From Flavobacterium collinsii (GTDB lineage Bacteria; Bacteroidota; Bacteroidia; Flavobacteriales; Flavobacteriaceae), in NCBI RefSeq assembly GCF_902804485.1, contig NZ_CADCST010000082.1:1-64000 (forward strand): DNA of 64,000 bases, read 5' to 3'. The translations under genes were made by a program, and so were the position numbers. This document shows, one piece after another, positions 17,201-26,467 of the stretch. A model generated the notes under the pieces. The model was not told the origin of the DNA. It made no database searches and was given only the letters and a program-made list of their open reading frames with translations. How positions within the stretch are numbered: position 1 is the stretch's first letter; each line of letters begins with the position of its first letter.

Positions 17201-17965
17201 ATGAAATTACATCATTTACGCAACGCCACTTTAGTTATAGAAACTGAAACCGATGTCATATTGGTCGATCCGATGTTAGGGAAAAGAAAAACGATCCAGC
17301 CCTTCACCATTTTTCGTTATAAACCTAAAAGAAACCCATTAGTTGCCTTGCCTAAAAACAGCAGAGATATTTTAAGCAAAGTAACAATTTGTCTGATTAC
17401 GCATTTGCACCCCGATCATATCGACAAGGCAGGCGAGATTTTCTTAAGACGAAAAAGTATTCCTGTTGTTTGCAGCAGTAAAGATGAAGATGCTTTATCA
17501 AAAAGAGGATTAAACATCATACAAACCTTAAACTATTGGGAGCCTCAGCCATTTTTTGGAGGCAAAATCACAGGAATCCCGGCCATTCACGGTTATGGTT
17601 TTATTGCAAAATTAATGGGAAATGTAATGGGTTTTCATATCGAATTACCCGATCAAAAATCGGTTTACATTAGCTCTGATACCATTTTTACAGAACATGT
17701 ACAAAAAGTACTGATTGAGTTTAAACCCGATATTTCGATTGTAGCTTGCGGAACTGCAAGGTTAGATATTGGTCAGCCCCTATTGATGCGAATGAATGAC
17801 ATTCTGAAATTTGCTGCACTTGCACCCGGAAAAGTTTTCGCCAATCATTTAGAGGCTTTAAATCATTGCCCTACAACAAGAACAGAGTTAAAGCAAGCTC
17901 TTTCTGATAATAATCTTCTGGACAAAGTTTCGATTCCAAATGACGGAACGAGTGTCGAATATTAA
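17201..17965 (+). CDS. MBL-fold metallo-hydrolase (UlaG-like)
   Basis: A 254-residue cytoplasmic enzyme of the metallo-beta-lactamase fold, in the Lactamase_B_2 branch. The metal site is visible as THLHPDH at residues 67-73, a later Asp in YISSDT and a C-terminal histidine in FANHLEAL. The N-terminus MKLHHLRNATLVIE with LVDPML after it is the usual start of this branch. It lies 60 bases after the response regulator, in the same direction, so it might share its transcript. The substrate is unknown; relatives include lactonases and phosphodiesterases. Confidence 0.85.
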   Translation: MKLHHLRNATLVIETETDVILVDPMLGKRKTIQPFTIFRYKPKRNPLVALPKNSRDILSKVTICLITHLHPDHIDKAGEIFLRRKSIPVVCSSKDEDALSKRGLNIIQTLNYWEPQPFFGGKITGIPAIHGYGFIAKLMGNVMGFHIELPDQKSVYISSDTIFTEHVQKVLIEFKPDISIVACGTARLDIGQPLLMRMNDILKFAALAPGKVFANHLEALNHCPTTRTELKQALSDNNLLDKVSIPNDGTSVEY

Positions 17966-17980
17966 TGATTTTTTTTCGAA

Positions 17981-20185
17981 TTACAACACCAATAATCCGA
18001 ACTCCCGTAAAGTATTAACCGGTTTGGAATACCAAAACAATTCAAAATCATCTAAATTTATCTCATAATCATTTTTCACTTCCTGAAAAGTGTAATTTTT
18101 GCTGTTTGAAATGGCAATTTTACTTAAAATTTCAACCAGCCACTCGCCTTCTTCTTTATTCGTCTGAATGTTGAAACTTTCTTTTTTATCATGAAAAGTA
18201 AAAGCCATCATTTCCCAGGTTCTTCCTTTTTTAGATTTTGTAAAAGCCTCCACAAAAGGTTTTCCGCCTAACCAAACTACTTTTGCATTGGGTTTTGTAT
18301 TGAAATCGTTTCCTTCTTCAAGTGCATTGAAAATAAAATCGGGATCAATTTTTGTCTTCGGAATTTTAAAATCAAACCAATCCTGCAATTCATAATCAAA
18401 GCAGATGCCATGCATGAAATTAAAAAGTGATTTCTTTAATCCAAAACTAAATTTATCGTGATTGATTCCTGTAGAATCGGTATAATCAATATCATTATTA
18501 GCAAAAGTTCCTATTGCTTCGGTCACTTTAATAACGCCGAATTTCTCCGGATACAATCCAACCGGACTGTGGGCTGTCATGGCAAATTGATGCCAAAATC
18601 CCGACTGTAAAATTCCTGCCTCAAACAACTGGCGTACCATTTCGAGACTATCCACCGTTTCCTGAACTGTTTGCGTAGGATATCCGTACATCAAATAGGC
18701 ATGAACCATAATTCCGGCTTCGGTAAAATTTCGAGTCACTTTTGCAACCTGCTCTACCGTAACTCCTTTATCAATCAATTTAAGCAATCGATCAGAGGCC
18801 ACTTCCAGACCACCGGAAACAGCAATACATCCTGAAGCTTTCAACAGCAGGCATAAATCTTTAGAAAAGCTTTTCTCGAATCGAATATTAGTCCACCAGG
18901 TTACCGCCAATTTTCGGCGTAAAATTTCTAACGCCAAAGCACGCATCAAAGCCGGAGGAGCCGCTTCATCGACAAAATGAAAACCATTTTGTCCGGTCTG
19001 CAGCATCAAATCTTCCATACGATCGCACAGCAAATTGGCTGCAACCGGTTCATAAACCTTTATATAATCAAGTGAAATATCGCAAAAAGTACATTTTCCC
19101 CAATAACAGCCGTGCGCCATGGTAAGTTTATTCCAACGGCCGTCACTCCACATTCTGTGCATTGGATTTACGATTTCGATTACCGAAATGTACTTATCCA
19201 AAGGCAAATCCGAATAATCCGGAGTACCTACGTAGGCTTGTTTATAATCGTGTTTTAACGAGTTGTTTTTGTAGACTACTGCTCCATTTTCCAGTAGAAA
19301 AGTTCTTTTATATGAATTGGAATTTGGATTTTCTAAATTGAATATTAATTCTTCAATTGGAACTTCACCATCATCTAAAGTGATAAAATCAAAGAATTCG
19401 AAAACACGGGCATCAGAGAGCGAACGCAATTCGGTATTCGGAAAACCTCCACCCATCGAAATTTTAACTTCGGGATGATGTTGCTTTATCCATTGGGCAC
19501 AGCGAAAAGCACTGTACAAATTACCTGGAAAAGGAACAGATATTAGAAAAAAAGTGGGCTTCACCGCTTCCATTTTTTCTTTTAAAATGGAAATTAAAAT
19601 AGAATCGATGTAGGTTGGTTCCTGCTGTAAAGCTTCGTACAATTCATCAAACGAATTGGCGCTTCGGCCTAAACGTTCGGCATATCGGCTAAAACCAAAA
19701 TTTTCATCGACACATTCTACAATAAAATCAGAAATATCCTCGAGATATAAAGTAGCCAAATGTTTGGCTTTATCCTGCGTTCCCATTGTTCCGAAAGCCC
19801 AATCGAGTTCTTCCAGTTGTGCAAAACGAGAAGCTTCGGGTAAAAAATCTTCCTGACAAATCTGTAAGGCCAAAGTTGGATTTTTCCCTTGCAAAAACTG
19901 AATTACAGCATCAATTGTTTTGATGTATTCGTCCTGCAAAGCAAAAATACGTTTTGAATTATCGGAAACTTCAGAACCTGAAACCTGAAACCTGAAATTT
20001 GAAAAATCAAACAAATCAATTAAACCCTTCTTCGAAAACAATTCCAGAATCACATCGATACCTAAATCAGCCTGAACCGATTCGATATTTTTGGTATTCA
20101 AAAAACCTTTTATATACGCTGTTGCCGGATACGGTGTATTCAGCTGCGTAAAAGGTGGCGTAACAATGAAGAGTTTCGTTTTCAA
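17981..20185 (-). CDS. B12-binding-type radical SAM protein
   Basis: A large radical SAM protein with a cobalamin-binding-like N-terminal domain (KLFIVTPPFTQLNTPYPATAYIKGFL; SMGGGFPNTELRS) and a radical SAM core. The cluster motif is HGCYWGKCTFCD, that is Cx4Cx2C instead of the canonical Cx3Cx2C. I take TTG 20185 as the start because the farther TTG at 20206 sits inside a promoter box; this gives 734 residues. Residues 64-71 are encoded by three copies of a seven-base repeat (19977-19997). Relatives include BchE-like enzymes and methyltransferases; the reaction here is unknown. A PduO-type cobalamin adenosyltransferase elsewhere in the window shows that the cell handles B12. Confidence 0.82.
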   Translation of the reverse strand: MKTKLFIVTPPFTQLNTPYPATAYIKGFLNTKNIESVQADLGIDVILELFSKKGLIDLFDFSNFRFQVSGSEVSDNSKRIFALQDEYIKTIDAVIQFLQGKNPTLALQICQEDFLPEASRFAQLEELDWAFGTMGTQDKAKHLATLYLEDISDFIVECVDENFGFSRYAERLGRSANSFDELYEALQQEPTYIDSILISILKEKMEAVKPTFFLISVPFPGNLYSAFRCAQWIKQHHPEVKISMGGGFPNTELRSLSDARVFEFFDFITLDDGEVPIEELIFNLENPNSNSYKRTFLLENGAVVYKNNSLKHDYKQAYVGTPDYSDLPLDKYISVIEIVNPMHRMWSDGRWNKLTMAHGCYWGKCTFCDISLDYIKVYEPVAANLLCDRMEDLMLQTGQNGFHFVDEAAPPALMRALALEILRRKLAVTWWTNIRFEKSFSKDLCLLLKASGCIAVSGGLEVASDRLLKLIDKGVTVEQVAKVTRNFTEAGIMVHAYLMYGYPTQTVQETVDSLEMVRQLFEAGILQSGFWHQFAMTAHSPVGLYPEKFGVIKVTEAIGTFANNDIDYTDSTGINHDKFSFGLKKSLFNFMHGICFDYELQDWFDFKIPKTKIDPDFIFNALEEGNDFNTKPNAKVVWLGGKPFVEAFTKSKKGRTWEMMAFTFHDKKESFNIQTNKEEGEWLVEILSKIAISNSKNYTFQEVKNDYEINLDDFELFWYSKPVNTLREFGLLVL
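19977..19997 (-). repeat. Triple seven-base repeat inside the radical SAM gene (family B)
   Basis: CCTGAAA occurs three times in tandem (21 bases, so the frame is kept). The same unit forms the terminator-like hairpin at 36390-36428. Confidence 0.75.
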
Positions 20186-20203
20186 GACGGCATTATTTTT
20201 TTG

Positions 20204-20211
20204 CAAAAATA
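20204..20211 (-). promoter_or_regulatory. -7 promoter box of the radical SAM gene
   Basis: TATTTTTG on the minus strand fits TAnnTTTG. It lies 18 bases before the chosen TTG start and contains the apparent upstream TTG. Confidence 0.5.
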
Positions 20212-20254
20212 CAGCATATTTAGAGACTTTTCAGGAAAAGATTGCGTTAACAAT

Positions 20255-20288
20255 AAAGCCTTTTGGAAACTGGTCTCAAAAGGCTTTT
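20255..20288. terminator. Hairpin between the MFS and radical SAM genes
   Basis: AAAGCCTTTTG and CAAAAGGCTTT form an 11-base stem with an 11-base loop. The T tracts on either side are short, so termination strength is uncertain. It lies just after the MFS stop. Confidence 0.55.
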
Positions 20289-20311
20289 AAAAAATTGCAA
20301 ATTATGATATA

Positions 20312-21589
20312 TTAAAACTGATGCACTTTCTTAGAAACCATCAAAAAGGAAACCAACGAAATCAACGCAGCTCCGGTCAGATAAAATCCTACATAACTTA
20401 AACCATAAGTACTGGCCAGCCAAATGGCAATCATTGGCGCAAATGCAGCTCCTAAAATTCCGGCCAGATTAAATGTTAAAGATGCTCCCGAATAACGAAC
20501 ATTTGTTGGAAACAATTCCGAAAGAAAAGTTCCCAAAGGTCCATAAGTAAACCCCATTAGAGCCATTCCGATACAGGCAAATGTGGTAATTAAAACCATA
20601 TTTGCAGCGCTCAGAAAATATGAAAACGAAAATCCGAAAATTGCAATAGCAATCGTAGCGATAATTAGTATTTTACGTCGCCCAATCTTATCTGCCACTA
20701 CTGCCGAAACCGGAATAAGAAATGCAAAAAACAAAACAGAGAATAACTGAACCAATAACGCATCTCTTTTGGTAATCCCTAAATCTGAAGTAATCCAGCT
20801 TAAGGTAAAAACAGTCATCAGATAAAAAACCAAAAAAGTGGTAACAGCCGCCAATGTTCCAAAAATTAATTGATTTCGATACGATTTAATCAAAGTCAAA
20901 AAAGGAACTTTAATTTCTTCTTGTTCTTTTTTAGCATTTTCAAATGAAGGAGTTTCTGTAATTTTTGTTCGAATATAAAATCCAACAACAACTAAAAGCG
21001 AACTTGCTATAAACGGAATTCTCCAGCCGTAATCCATAAAATTTTCGCTGGTCATAGTATCCGTCAAAATTAAGAAAGTTCCTCCCGAAAGCAACAATCC
21101 AATGGGAGCACCTAATTGCGGAAACATCCCGTACCAGGCTCGTTTACCAGGTGGAGCATTTTCAATCGCCAGTAAAACAGCACCCCCCCATTCACCACCT
21201 AAACCTACGCCTTGCCCAAATCGACACAGCATTAATAATAAAGGAGCGGCAACGCCAATACTGGCATAACCCGGCAAAAATCCAATCGCAACTGTTGAAA
21301 TACCCATCGTCAATAAAGCTGCTACTAAAGTAAATTTACGTCCAATTTTATCTCCATAGTGCCCAAAAAAAGCCGAACCTAAAGGGCGTGATAAAAAGGC
21401 AATTGAAAAAGTAGCTAAAGATTCAAGAGTCGCCGTAGTCGAATCTGAACCAGGGAAAAATAATTGAGGAAAAACCAACACAGCTGCGTTGGCATAAATA
21501 TAAAAATCAAAAAATTCAATGGTGGTACCAATCAAGGAACCAAAAAGAACATGTTTTAAAGAGTTCTTTTGTTTAGGGTTATTTTTCAT
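20312..21589 (-). CDS. MFS transporter, metabolite:H+ symporter (MHS) type
   Basis: A 425-residue inner-membrane carrier with about 12 hydrophobic helices. The MHS family (ProP, ShiA, KgtP, YhjE) is indicated by IGTTIEFFDFYIYA near the start, RPLGSAFFGHYGDKIGRK with the conserved loop 2-3 motif, and GLGGEWGGAVLLAIENAP. The second half carries the matching ADKIGRRKIL motif. Members import dicarboxylates, shikimate or osmolytes with protons; which one applies here is not known. It is separated from the radical SAM gene by a hairpin and from bshC by a divergent gap of about 340 bases. Confidence 0.88.
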   Translation of the reverse strand: MKNNPKQKNSLKHVLFGSLIGTTIEFFDFYIYANAAVLVFPQLFFPGSDSTTATLESLATFSIAFLSRPLGSAFFGHYGDKIGRKFTLVAALLTMGISTVAIGFLPGYASIGVAAPLLLMLCRFGQGVGLGGEWGGAVLLAIENAPPGKRAWYGMFPQLGAPIGLLLSGGTFLILTDTMTSENFMDYGWRIPFIASSLLVVVGFYIRTKITETPSFENAKKEQEEIKVPFLTLIKSYRNQLIFGTLAAVTTFLVFYLMTVFTLSWITSDLGITKRDALLVQLFSVLFFAFLIPVSAVVADKIGRRKILIIATIAIAIFGFSFSYFLSAANMVLITTFACIGMALMGFTYGPLGTFLSELFPTNVRYSGASLTFNLAGILGAAFAPMIAIWLASTYGLSYVGFYLTGAALISLVSFLMVSKKVHQF

Positions 21590-21933
21590 TTGGCTCTAAT
21601 ATCGTTTTTCTTTTAAACAGTATTACGAAAAACGAATCAATTCTTTTTTACGCAACAAACATTTGTCTGCAAAAATATAGTTTCATTATTAAAAACTCAC
21701 ACATAAGCGCAATACTTTTATATTACTCTTAAATTTTTAACAGAAATAACAAATCAAACATTTTATTGCTTCACAAAAAATTTCCTACTCTTTTTGAATC
21801 AACATAAAACTAAAACACTGAATTACAGTATTTTAAACAAAAACTAAAAAATCAAATCTTAAGCATTAGTTAAAAAATCTTTTAAGTATATATTTTGATT
21901 AAATTTACAGCTATCAAAAGTAAATCTAAAATT
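21590..21933. other. Divergent intergenic region, no gene
   Basis: About 340 AT-rich bases separate the MFS gene from bshC. No protein or RNA gene is seen. A TATATTTTG stretch at 21889-21897 is close to, but not exactly, the -7 consensus and may serve bshC. Confidence 0.5.
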
Positions 21934-23523
21934 ATGCCCACCGACTGTATCAGCTACCAAAACTCAGGATATTTCTCTAAATTGATACAAGACTATTTAA
22001 GTCAAAAAACCGAATTACAATCACTATACAATCACTTCCCTACGCTTGAAAATTTTGAAAAGCAAATAAGTGAAAAACAAGCCAATTTTGATCATGCAAA
22101 CCGCATACCTCTTGTCGAGACGCTAAAAAAGCAATATCAAAACATTCAAATTTCAAATTCAACAAAAGAGAATATTGAGCTCTTAGCGCTCTCAAATACT
22201 TTTACAATTACAACCGGACACCAGTTAAACTTATTTAGCGGTCCTCTGTATTTTTTATATAAAATTATTTCGACAATCAATCTGACCACAGAATTAAAAT
22301 CAAAATACCCTACTCATAATTTTGTTCCTGTTTACTGGATGGCAACGGAAGATCACGATTTTGAAGAGATTAATTATTTTAATTTTAAAGGAAAGAAATT
22401 TCGATGGAATAGAGAGAGCACAGGACCTGTTGGAAGACTTTCTACAGAAGGTTTAAACGATTTTTTAGAAATATATTCCAAAGAACTAGGCTCGAGTACA
22501 AACGCCGGTTTCTTAAAAAAGCTCTTTGAAGAAGCTTATTTAAAACATGAAAATCTTGCCGATGCGACACGTTTTCTGGCAAATCGTTTATTTGACACTT
22601 ATGGCTTAGTGATTTTAGATGCTGATGCTGCCGATTTAAAGCGCGCTTTCATTCCTTACATCAAAGAAGAACTGGAACAGCAAACAGCTTTCAAAGCTGT
22701 TCAGGAAACAATAGAAAAATTAAACGATTACACGATTCAGGTAAATCCACGCGAAATCAATTTATTTTATATTGAAGACAAACTGCGCGAACGAATTATT
22801 CTGGAGAAAGACAGATATGTTGTCAACCACACTAAAATTTCATTTTCAAAAGAAGAAATTCTTAAACTATTGGAAAGTAATCCGGAGAAATTCAGTCCAA
22901 ATGTAATTATGCGTCCGTTATATCAGGAAATTATTTTGCCTAACTTATGCTACATTGGCGGAGGCGGAGAAATTGCTTATTGGCTCGAACTAAAATCTTT
23001 TTTTGATGCTGTAAACATTACTTTCCCAATACTATTGGTTCGTAATTCAGTACTTTTAAGTACCGAAAAGCAAGCAAAAAAGGCTGACCAGCTTGGACTT
23101 CAGTGGAAAGATCTATTTACTCAGCCCGCTGATTTAGTCAATGCAGTTACGCATAAACTATCCACTTTTCCAATTGATTTAACGCCTCAAAAAGAAACGT
23201 TGATCAAACAATTTGAATATCTTTACGAATTAGCGCAACAAACTGATAAATCCTTTAGTGGAGCTGTAAAAGCTCAGGAAGTCAAGCAAAAAAAAGGTTT
23301 AGACAATCTTGAGAAAAGATTACTGAAGGCACAAAAACGAAAACTGGATTCGAAAATACAACGTGTTGTCGATTTGCAATTCGAGCTATTTCCAAATCAG
23401 AGTTTACAAGAACGTCAAACCAATTTCTCAGAGTTTTATCTCGAAAAAGGAGACCAACTAATTCCGCTTTTAGTACAAAACTTAAAACCTTTAGAAACTA
23501 ATTTTAATATTATCACGATATAA
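21934..23523 (+). CDS. bshC: Bacillithiol biosynthesis cysteine-adding enzyme BshC
   Basis: Putative cysteine ligase that completes bacillithiol, the low-molecular-weight thiol of Bacillota and many Bacteroidota. The 529-residue product shows the family blocks FTITTGHQLNLFSGPLYFLYK, PVYWMATEDHDFEEIN and IGGGGEIAYWLELK, and a Lys-rich coiled-coil C-terminal half. I start at ATG 21934 (MPTDCISYQNSGYFS), where homologues begin; an in-frame TTG at 21895 lies in promoter-like sequence. It stands alone here, with no bshA or bshB beside it. Family membership is firm. Confidence 0.93.
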   Translation: MPTDCISYQNSGYFSKLIQDYLSQKTELQSLYNHFPTLENFEKQISEKQANFDHANRIPLVETLKKQYQNIQISNSTKENIELLALSNTFTITTGHQLNLFSGPLYFLYKIISTINLTTELKSKYPTHNFVPVYWMATEDHDFEEINYFNFKGKKFRWNRESTGPVGRLSTEGLNDFLEIYSKELGSSTNAGFLKKLFEEAYLKHENLADATRFLANRLFDTYGLVILDADAADLKRAFIPYIKEELEQQTAFKAVQETIEKLNDYTIQVNPREINLFYIEDKLRERIILEKDRYVVNHTKISFSKEEILKLLESNPEKFSPNVIMRPLYQEIILPNLCYIGGGGEIAYWLELKSFFDAVNITFPILLVRNSVLLSTEKQAKKADQLGLQWKDLFTQPADLVNAVTHKLSTFPIDLTPQKETLIKQFEYLYELAQQTDKSFSGAVKAQEVKQKKGLDNLEKRLLKAQKRKLDSKIQRVVDLQFELFPNQSLQERQTNFSEFYLEKGDQLIPLLVQNLKPLETNFNIITI

Positions 23524-23670
23524 AAAATAATCACAGATTTAAAGCTTTCCACTTTAAATTGCAACAAAAAAGTAATAGTCATCAGAATAAATAACCACCT
23601 CTTCTGAAATTATTGCGGCTCTAACCAAATAGTAACCTTTTAAAAAAAAATTAACCTATTTACCAAAATT

Positions 23671-24942
23671 ATGACCAGAGAGCGCCTGATATCTTTAGAT
23701 GTCTTTAGAGGATTGACTATTTTATTAATGACTATTGTAAACAATCCCGGAGACTGGGGCCACGTTTACACTCCTTTGTTACACTCCGAATGGCATGGCT
23801 GCACGCCAACCGACTTAGTTTTTCCGTTTTTTATTTTCATTATGGGGGTTGCAGTTCCCCTGGCAATGCCAACGAAATCCTGGGACAATACCACTTTCAA
23901 CAAAATTCTGGTTCGTTCACTCCGAATGCTCTGTCTTGGAATTTTCTTTAATTATTTTGGAAAAATACAGCTTTTTGGTCTTGAAGGAATCCCACTCCTT
24001 ATTGGCCGATTAATCATTACTATTGCCGTTGGCTATGCTTTAATGGGTAATTTCAGCTCAAGAATTAAAAACATTCTGGCCTTCTCCATTCTGTTTATTT
24101 ATCTGTTTCTCGCTTACAGCGGTATCGAAGCTTACCACGATGTGAGATTACCAGGAGTTTTACAACGAATTGCTATTGTTTATTTTGTAGTTTCTTTATT
24201 GTACTTAAAAACAACTCAAAAAACACAAATCATAACCGGCATCGTTTTATTGTTAGGCTATTGGGCGATAATGACATTACTTCCTGTTCCCGGAATTGGA
24301 GCAGCCAATTTAGACAAAGAAACTAACTTAGCTTCTTGGCTTGATAGTGTTTTACTTGAAGGACATATGTATCGCGGAACCATAACCTGGGATCCTGAAG
24401 GAGTTTTAAGTACCATTCCATCAATCGTAAACGGAATCATCGGTTTATTAATTGGTCAGGTTTTACAACTTGAAATTTCGAAAAAACAAAGAGCTGCAAA
24501 AATGGCAATTGCGGGTATTGCGTTAATTATTGCAGGCTTATTATGGAATATCGTCTTTCCTATCAACAAATCACTCTGGACCAGCAGTTACGTTTTATAC
24601 ACTACAGGATTAGGAACAACGTGTTTAGCCTTTCTGTACTACATAATTGATATCGCCGAATACAAAAAAGGGCTCAAATTGTTCTTGATTTGGGGAGTAA
24701 ATCCGATGATATTGTTTTTCTTCTCACAAATTATCCCTCAGGCTTTAGTAATGGTTGAGTTTAAAAATCCGGATCATCCCGAGGAACAAATTAATCTTTT
24801 AAATTATTTGTATCATTTTGGGATCGCACCATTTTTCAACAATCCAATGACCGCTTCTTTGGCCGGAGCATTAGTGTATGTTGGAATCTGGACTTTTATA
24901 TTGTGGATTTTCTACAAAAACAAACTGATCTTCAAAGTTTAA
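23671..24942 (+). CDS. NagX-like membrane acyltransferase-family protein (DUF5009)
   Basis: A polytopic inner-membrane protein of 423 residues in the DUF5009/heparan-alpha-glucosaminide N-acetyltransferase-like family. The N-terminal signature RLISLDVFRGLTILLMTIVN, followed by TDLVFPFFIFIMGVAVPL, is diagnostic, and roughly ten hydrophobic helices follow. In Bacteroidota such genes often accompany N-acetylglucosamine or glycan use. A second family member lies at 37149-38339. It is monocistronic with a terminator. The acyl acceptor is unknown. Confidence 0.85.
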   Translation: MTRERLISLDVFRGLTILLMTIVNNPGDWGHVYTPLLHSEWHGCTPTDLVFPFFIFIMGVAVPLAMPTKSWDNTTFNKILVRSLRMLCLGIFFNYFGKIQLFGLEGIPLLIGRLIITIAVGYALMGNFSSRIKNILAFSILFIYLFLAYSGIEAYHDVRLPGVLQRIAIVYFVVSLLYLKTTQKTQIITGIVLLLGYWAIMTLLPVPGIGAANLDKETNLASWLDSVLLEGHMYRGTITWDPEGVLSTIPSIVNGIIGLLIGQVLQLEISKKQRAAKMAIAGIALIIAGLLWNIVFPINKSLWTSSYVLYTTGLGTTCLAFLYYIIDIAEYKKGLKLFLIWGVNPMILFFFSQIIPQALVMVEFKNPDHPEEQINLLNYLYHFGIAPFFNNPMTASLAGALVYVGIWTFILWIFYKNKLIFKV

Positions 24943-24975
24943 AAAACCATCAACTAAACAACATAAATCCTTACC

Positions 24976-25012
24976 AATAGAGACATGAAACATCGTGTCT
25001 CTATTTTTTTTT
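24976..25012 (+). terminator. Terminator after the first NagX-like gene
   Basis: AATAGAGACA and TGTCTCTATT form a perfect ten-base stem around a ten-base loop, followed by eight or more Ts. Confidence 0.85.
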
Positions 25013-25133
25013 CACAATTACAAAAAGAACTTACATTACTACCTGTCTTAATACTTTTCATTTTTGTTTACCAAAACATCATTTCCTACAGTTTTAATTA
25101 TGAATTTATTAAAATCAATTCATAAAAAAAGTA

Positions 25134-25141
25134 TACTTTTG
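25134..25141 (+). promoter_or_regulatory. -7 promoter box of ndk
   Basis: TACTTTTG fits TAnnTTTG and lies 26 bases before the ndk ATG. Confidence 0.55.
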
Positions 25142-25166
25142 CACAAAATTAAAAATAAGCAATAAA

Positions 25167-25586
25167 ATGGCAACTAATAGAACTTTTACAATGATTAAGC
25201 CGGATGCTGTTCAAAACGGACACATCGGAAACATCTTAGCAATGATTACTAATGGAGGTTTCAAAATCGTTTCATTAAAATTAACTCAATTAACTGTAGC
25301 TGATGCTCAAGCATTCTACGCAGTTCACGCAGAAAGACCTTTCTACGGAGAATTAGTTGAATTCATGTCTCGCGGACCTATTGTTGCTGCAATTTTAGAA
25401 AAAGACAATGCAGTAGAAGATTTCAGAACTTTAATTGGAGCTACAAATCCAGCTGAAGCTGCTGAAGGAACTATTCGTAAAGCATATGCTACTTCTATTG
25501 GAGAAAATGCAGTTCACGGTTCTGATAGCGACGAAAATGCTGCTATTGAAGGTGCATTCCACTTTGCTGGTAGAGAGCAATTCTAA
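25167..25586 (+). CDS. ndk: Nucleoside diphosphate kinase
   Basis: Transfers the gamma phosphate between nucleoside triphosphates and diphosphates, balancing cytoplasmic nucleotide pools. The 139-residue product starts [17 protein letters not shown] with the phosphate-binding Lys11, and the phospho-accepting His117 lies in [10 protein letters not shown], the family signature. Length is exactly that of bacterial Ndk. It has its own promoter box and a strong terminator at 25639, and is transcribed toward the minus-strand genes that follow. Confidence 0.98.
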   Translation: MATNRTFTMIKPDAVQNGHIGNILAMITNGGFKIVSLKLTQLTVADAQAFYAVHAERPFYGELVEFMSRGPIVAAILEKDNAVEDFRTLIGATNPAEAAEGTIRKAYATSIGENAVHGSDSDENAAIEGAFHFAGREQF

Positions 25587-25638
25587 TATAAGCTTTCAGT
25601 CTCAGTGGCAGTTTTTAGTCACAGAAACACATAAAAAA

Positions 25639-25671
25639 AACCTGTTTGTCAAACAAACAGGTTTTTTTTTT
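25639..25671. terminator. Bidirectional terminator between ndk and the 25670 gene
   Basis: AACCTGTTTGT and ACAAACAGGTT form a perfect 11-base stem with a three-base loop, with A and T runs on both sides, so it can serve both converging genes. Confidence 0.9.
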
Positions 25672-26143
25672 ATGATTTTTTTAAAAAGTCAGAAATATTA
25701 TCATGTCCTTTTATTTCTCCTAAATCAGTCAAATTTTCTTTTAAAACTAATTTTAAACTATTAAAATTAGTTAGATAATAACTACAAATACAAACAACTC
25801 TTTTTCCTTTTTCAAGAACAAAAAGAGACTCCGAAATACCCAATTTTCCACTTTCGAATAAAACTACAAAACCATCTAATTCACTAAAGCTATAAACTAT
25901 AGATCTACCTAATCCATAATAACGTTTAACTGTTATACTATTTTTTTCAACTATTACTTTGTGAATTCTGGTTCTCACTAAAGCAAACCAAAAATAAGCA
26001 ACAATGACAAAAACTACCAAAGGAAAAACCACGCTTTCATTTGGAGAAATAATAAACATATAAATAGCCAAAAATGGAAAAATACTTAACATCGAAACTA
26101 ACAAAATTGGCAGGAATTTAAATCTGGATCTCACAATAATCAT
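25670..26143 (-). CDS. Small membrane protein with PH-like C-terminal part, hypothetical
   Basis: A 157-residue protein I cannot name. Two adjacent hydrophobic helices lie at about residues 9-33 and 37-57, followed by a soluble part rich in beta strands (RIHKVIVEKNSITVKRYYG, then SELDGFVVLFES) that looks like the bacterial PH-type domains found after paired helices. It ends converging on ndk at the shared terminator. It lies 27 bases downstream of the DUF721 gene and may be the last gene of that operon. Confidence 0.7.
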   Translation of the reverse strand: MIIVRSRFKFLPILLVSMLSIFPFLAIYMFIISPNESVVFPLVVFVIVAYFWFALVRTRIHKVIVEKNSITVKRYYGLGRSIVYSFSELDGFVVLFESGKLGISESLFVLEKGKRVVCICSYYLTNFNSLKLVLKENLTDLGEIKGHDNISDFLKKS

Positions 26144-26170
26144 GATTCTTTTTCAAATACTTAAAAAAAA

Positions 26171-26467
26171 TTAACGTAAAACCACCTCTTTCACAACTTC
26201 ACGACCTAATTCTTCATTAATCATTTTAACGATTTTAGATTTTCCGTGACTTAACTCTTCCCGCAAAACTGCCGATCCGAGTTCTACATACAATGTACTG
26301 CCTTTTAAGACAACATTCTTGGTATAGGTATTCACACCATTTCCCATAAGCTGCCTCCAAGCTTCTTTTACATCAATTTGATCCATTCCGGGCTGTAATT
26401 TATTAACCTGAATGATCTGTTGCAAAACAGCCCCAATCGTACTTTGATTATTTAGTCTTTTTGCCAT
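26171..26467 (-). CDS. DUF721 (DciA-like) protein
   Basis: A 98-residue cytoplasmic protein of the DUF721 family, whose larger actinobacterial and proteobacterial relative DciA loads the replicative helicase DnaB. The N-terminal helix STIGAVLQQIIQVNKLQPGM, the WRQLMG motif and the beta segment STLYVELGSAVLREELSHGKSKIVKMINEELG match the family core. It starts 20 bases inside the end of the upstream lipoprotein gene, so the two are translationally linked. Whether it acts on DnaB in this organism is inference. Confidence 0.85.
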   Translation of the reverse strand: MAKRLNNQSTIGAVLQQIIQVNKLQPGMDQIDVKEAWRQLMGNGVNTYTKNVVLKGSTLYVELGSAVLREELSHGKSKIVKMINEELGREVVKEVVLR

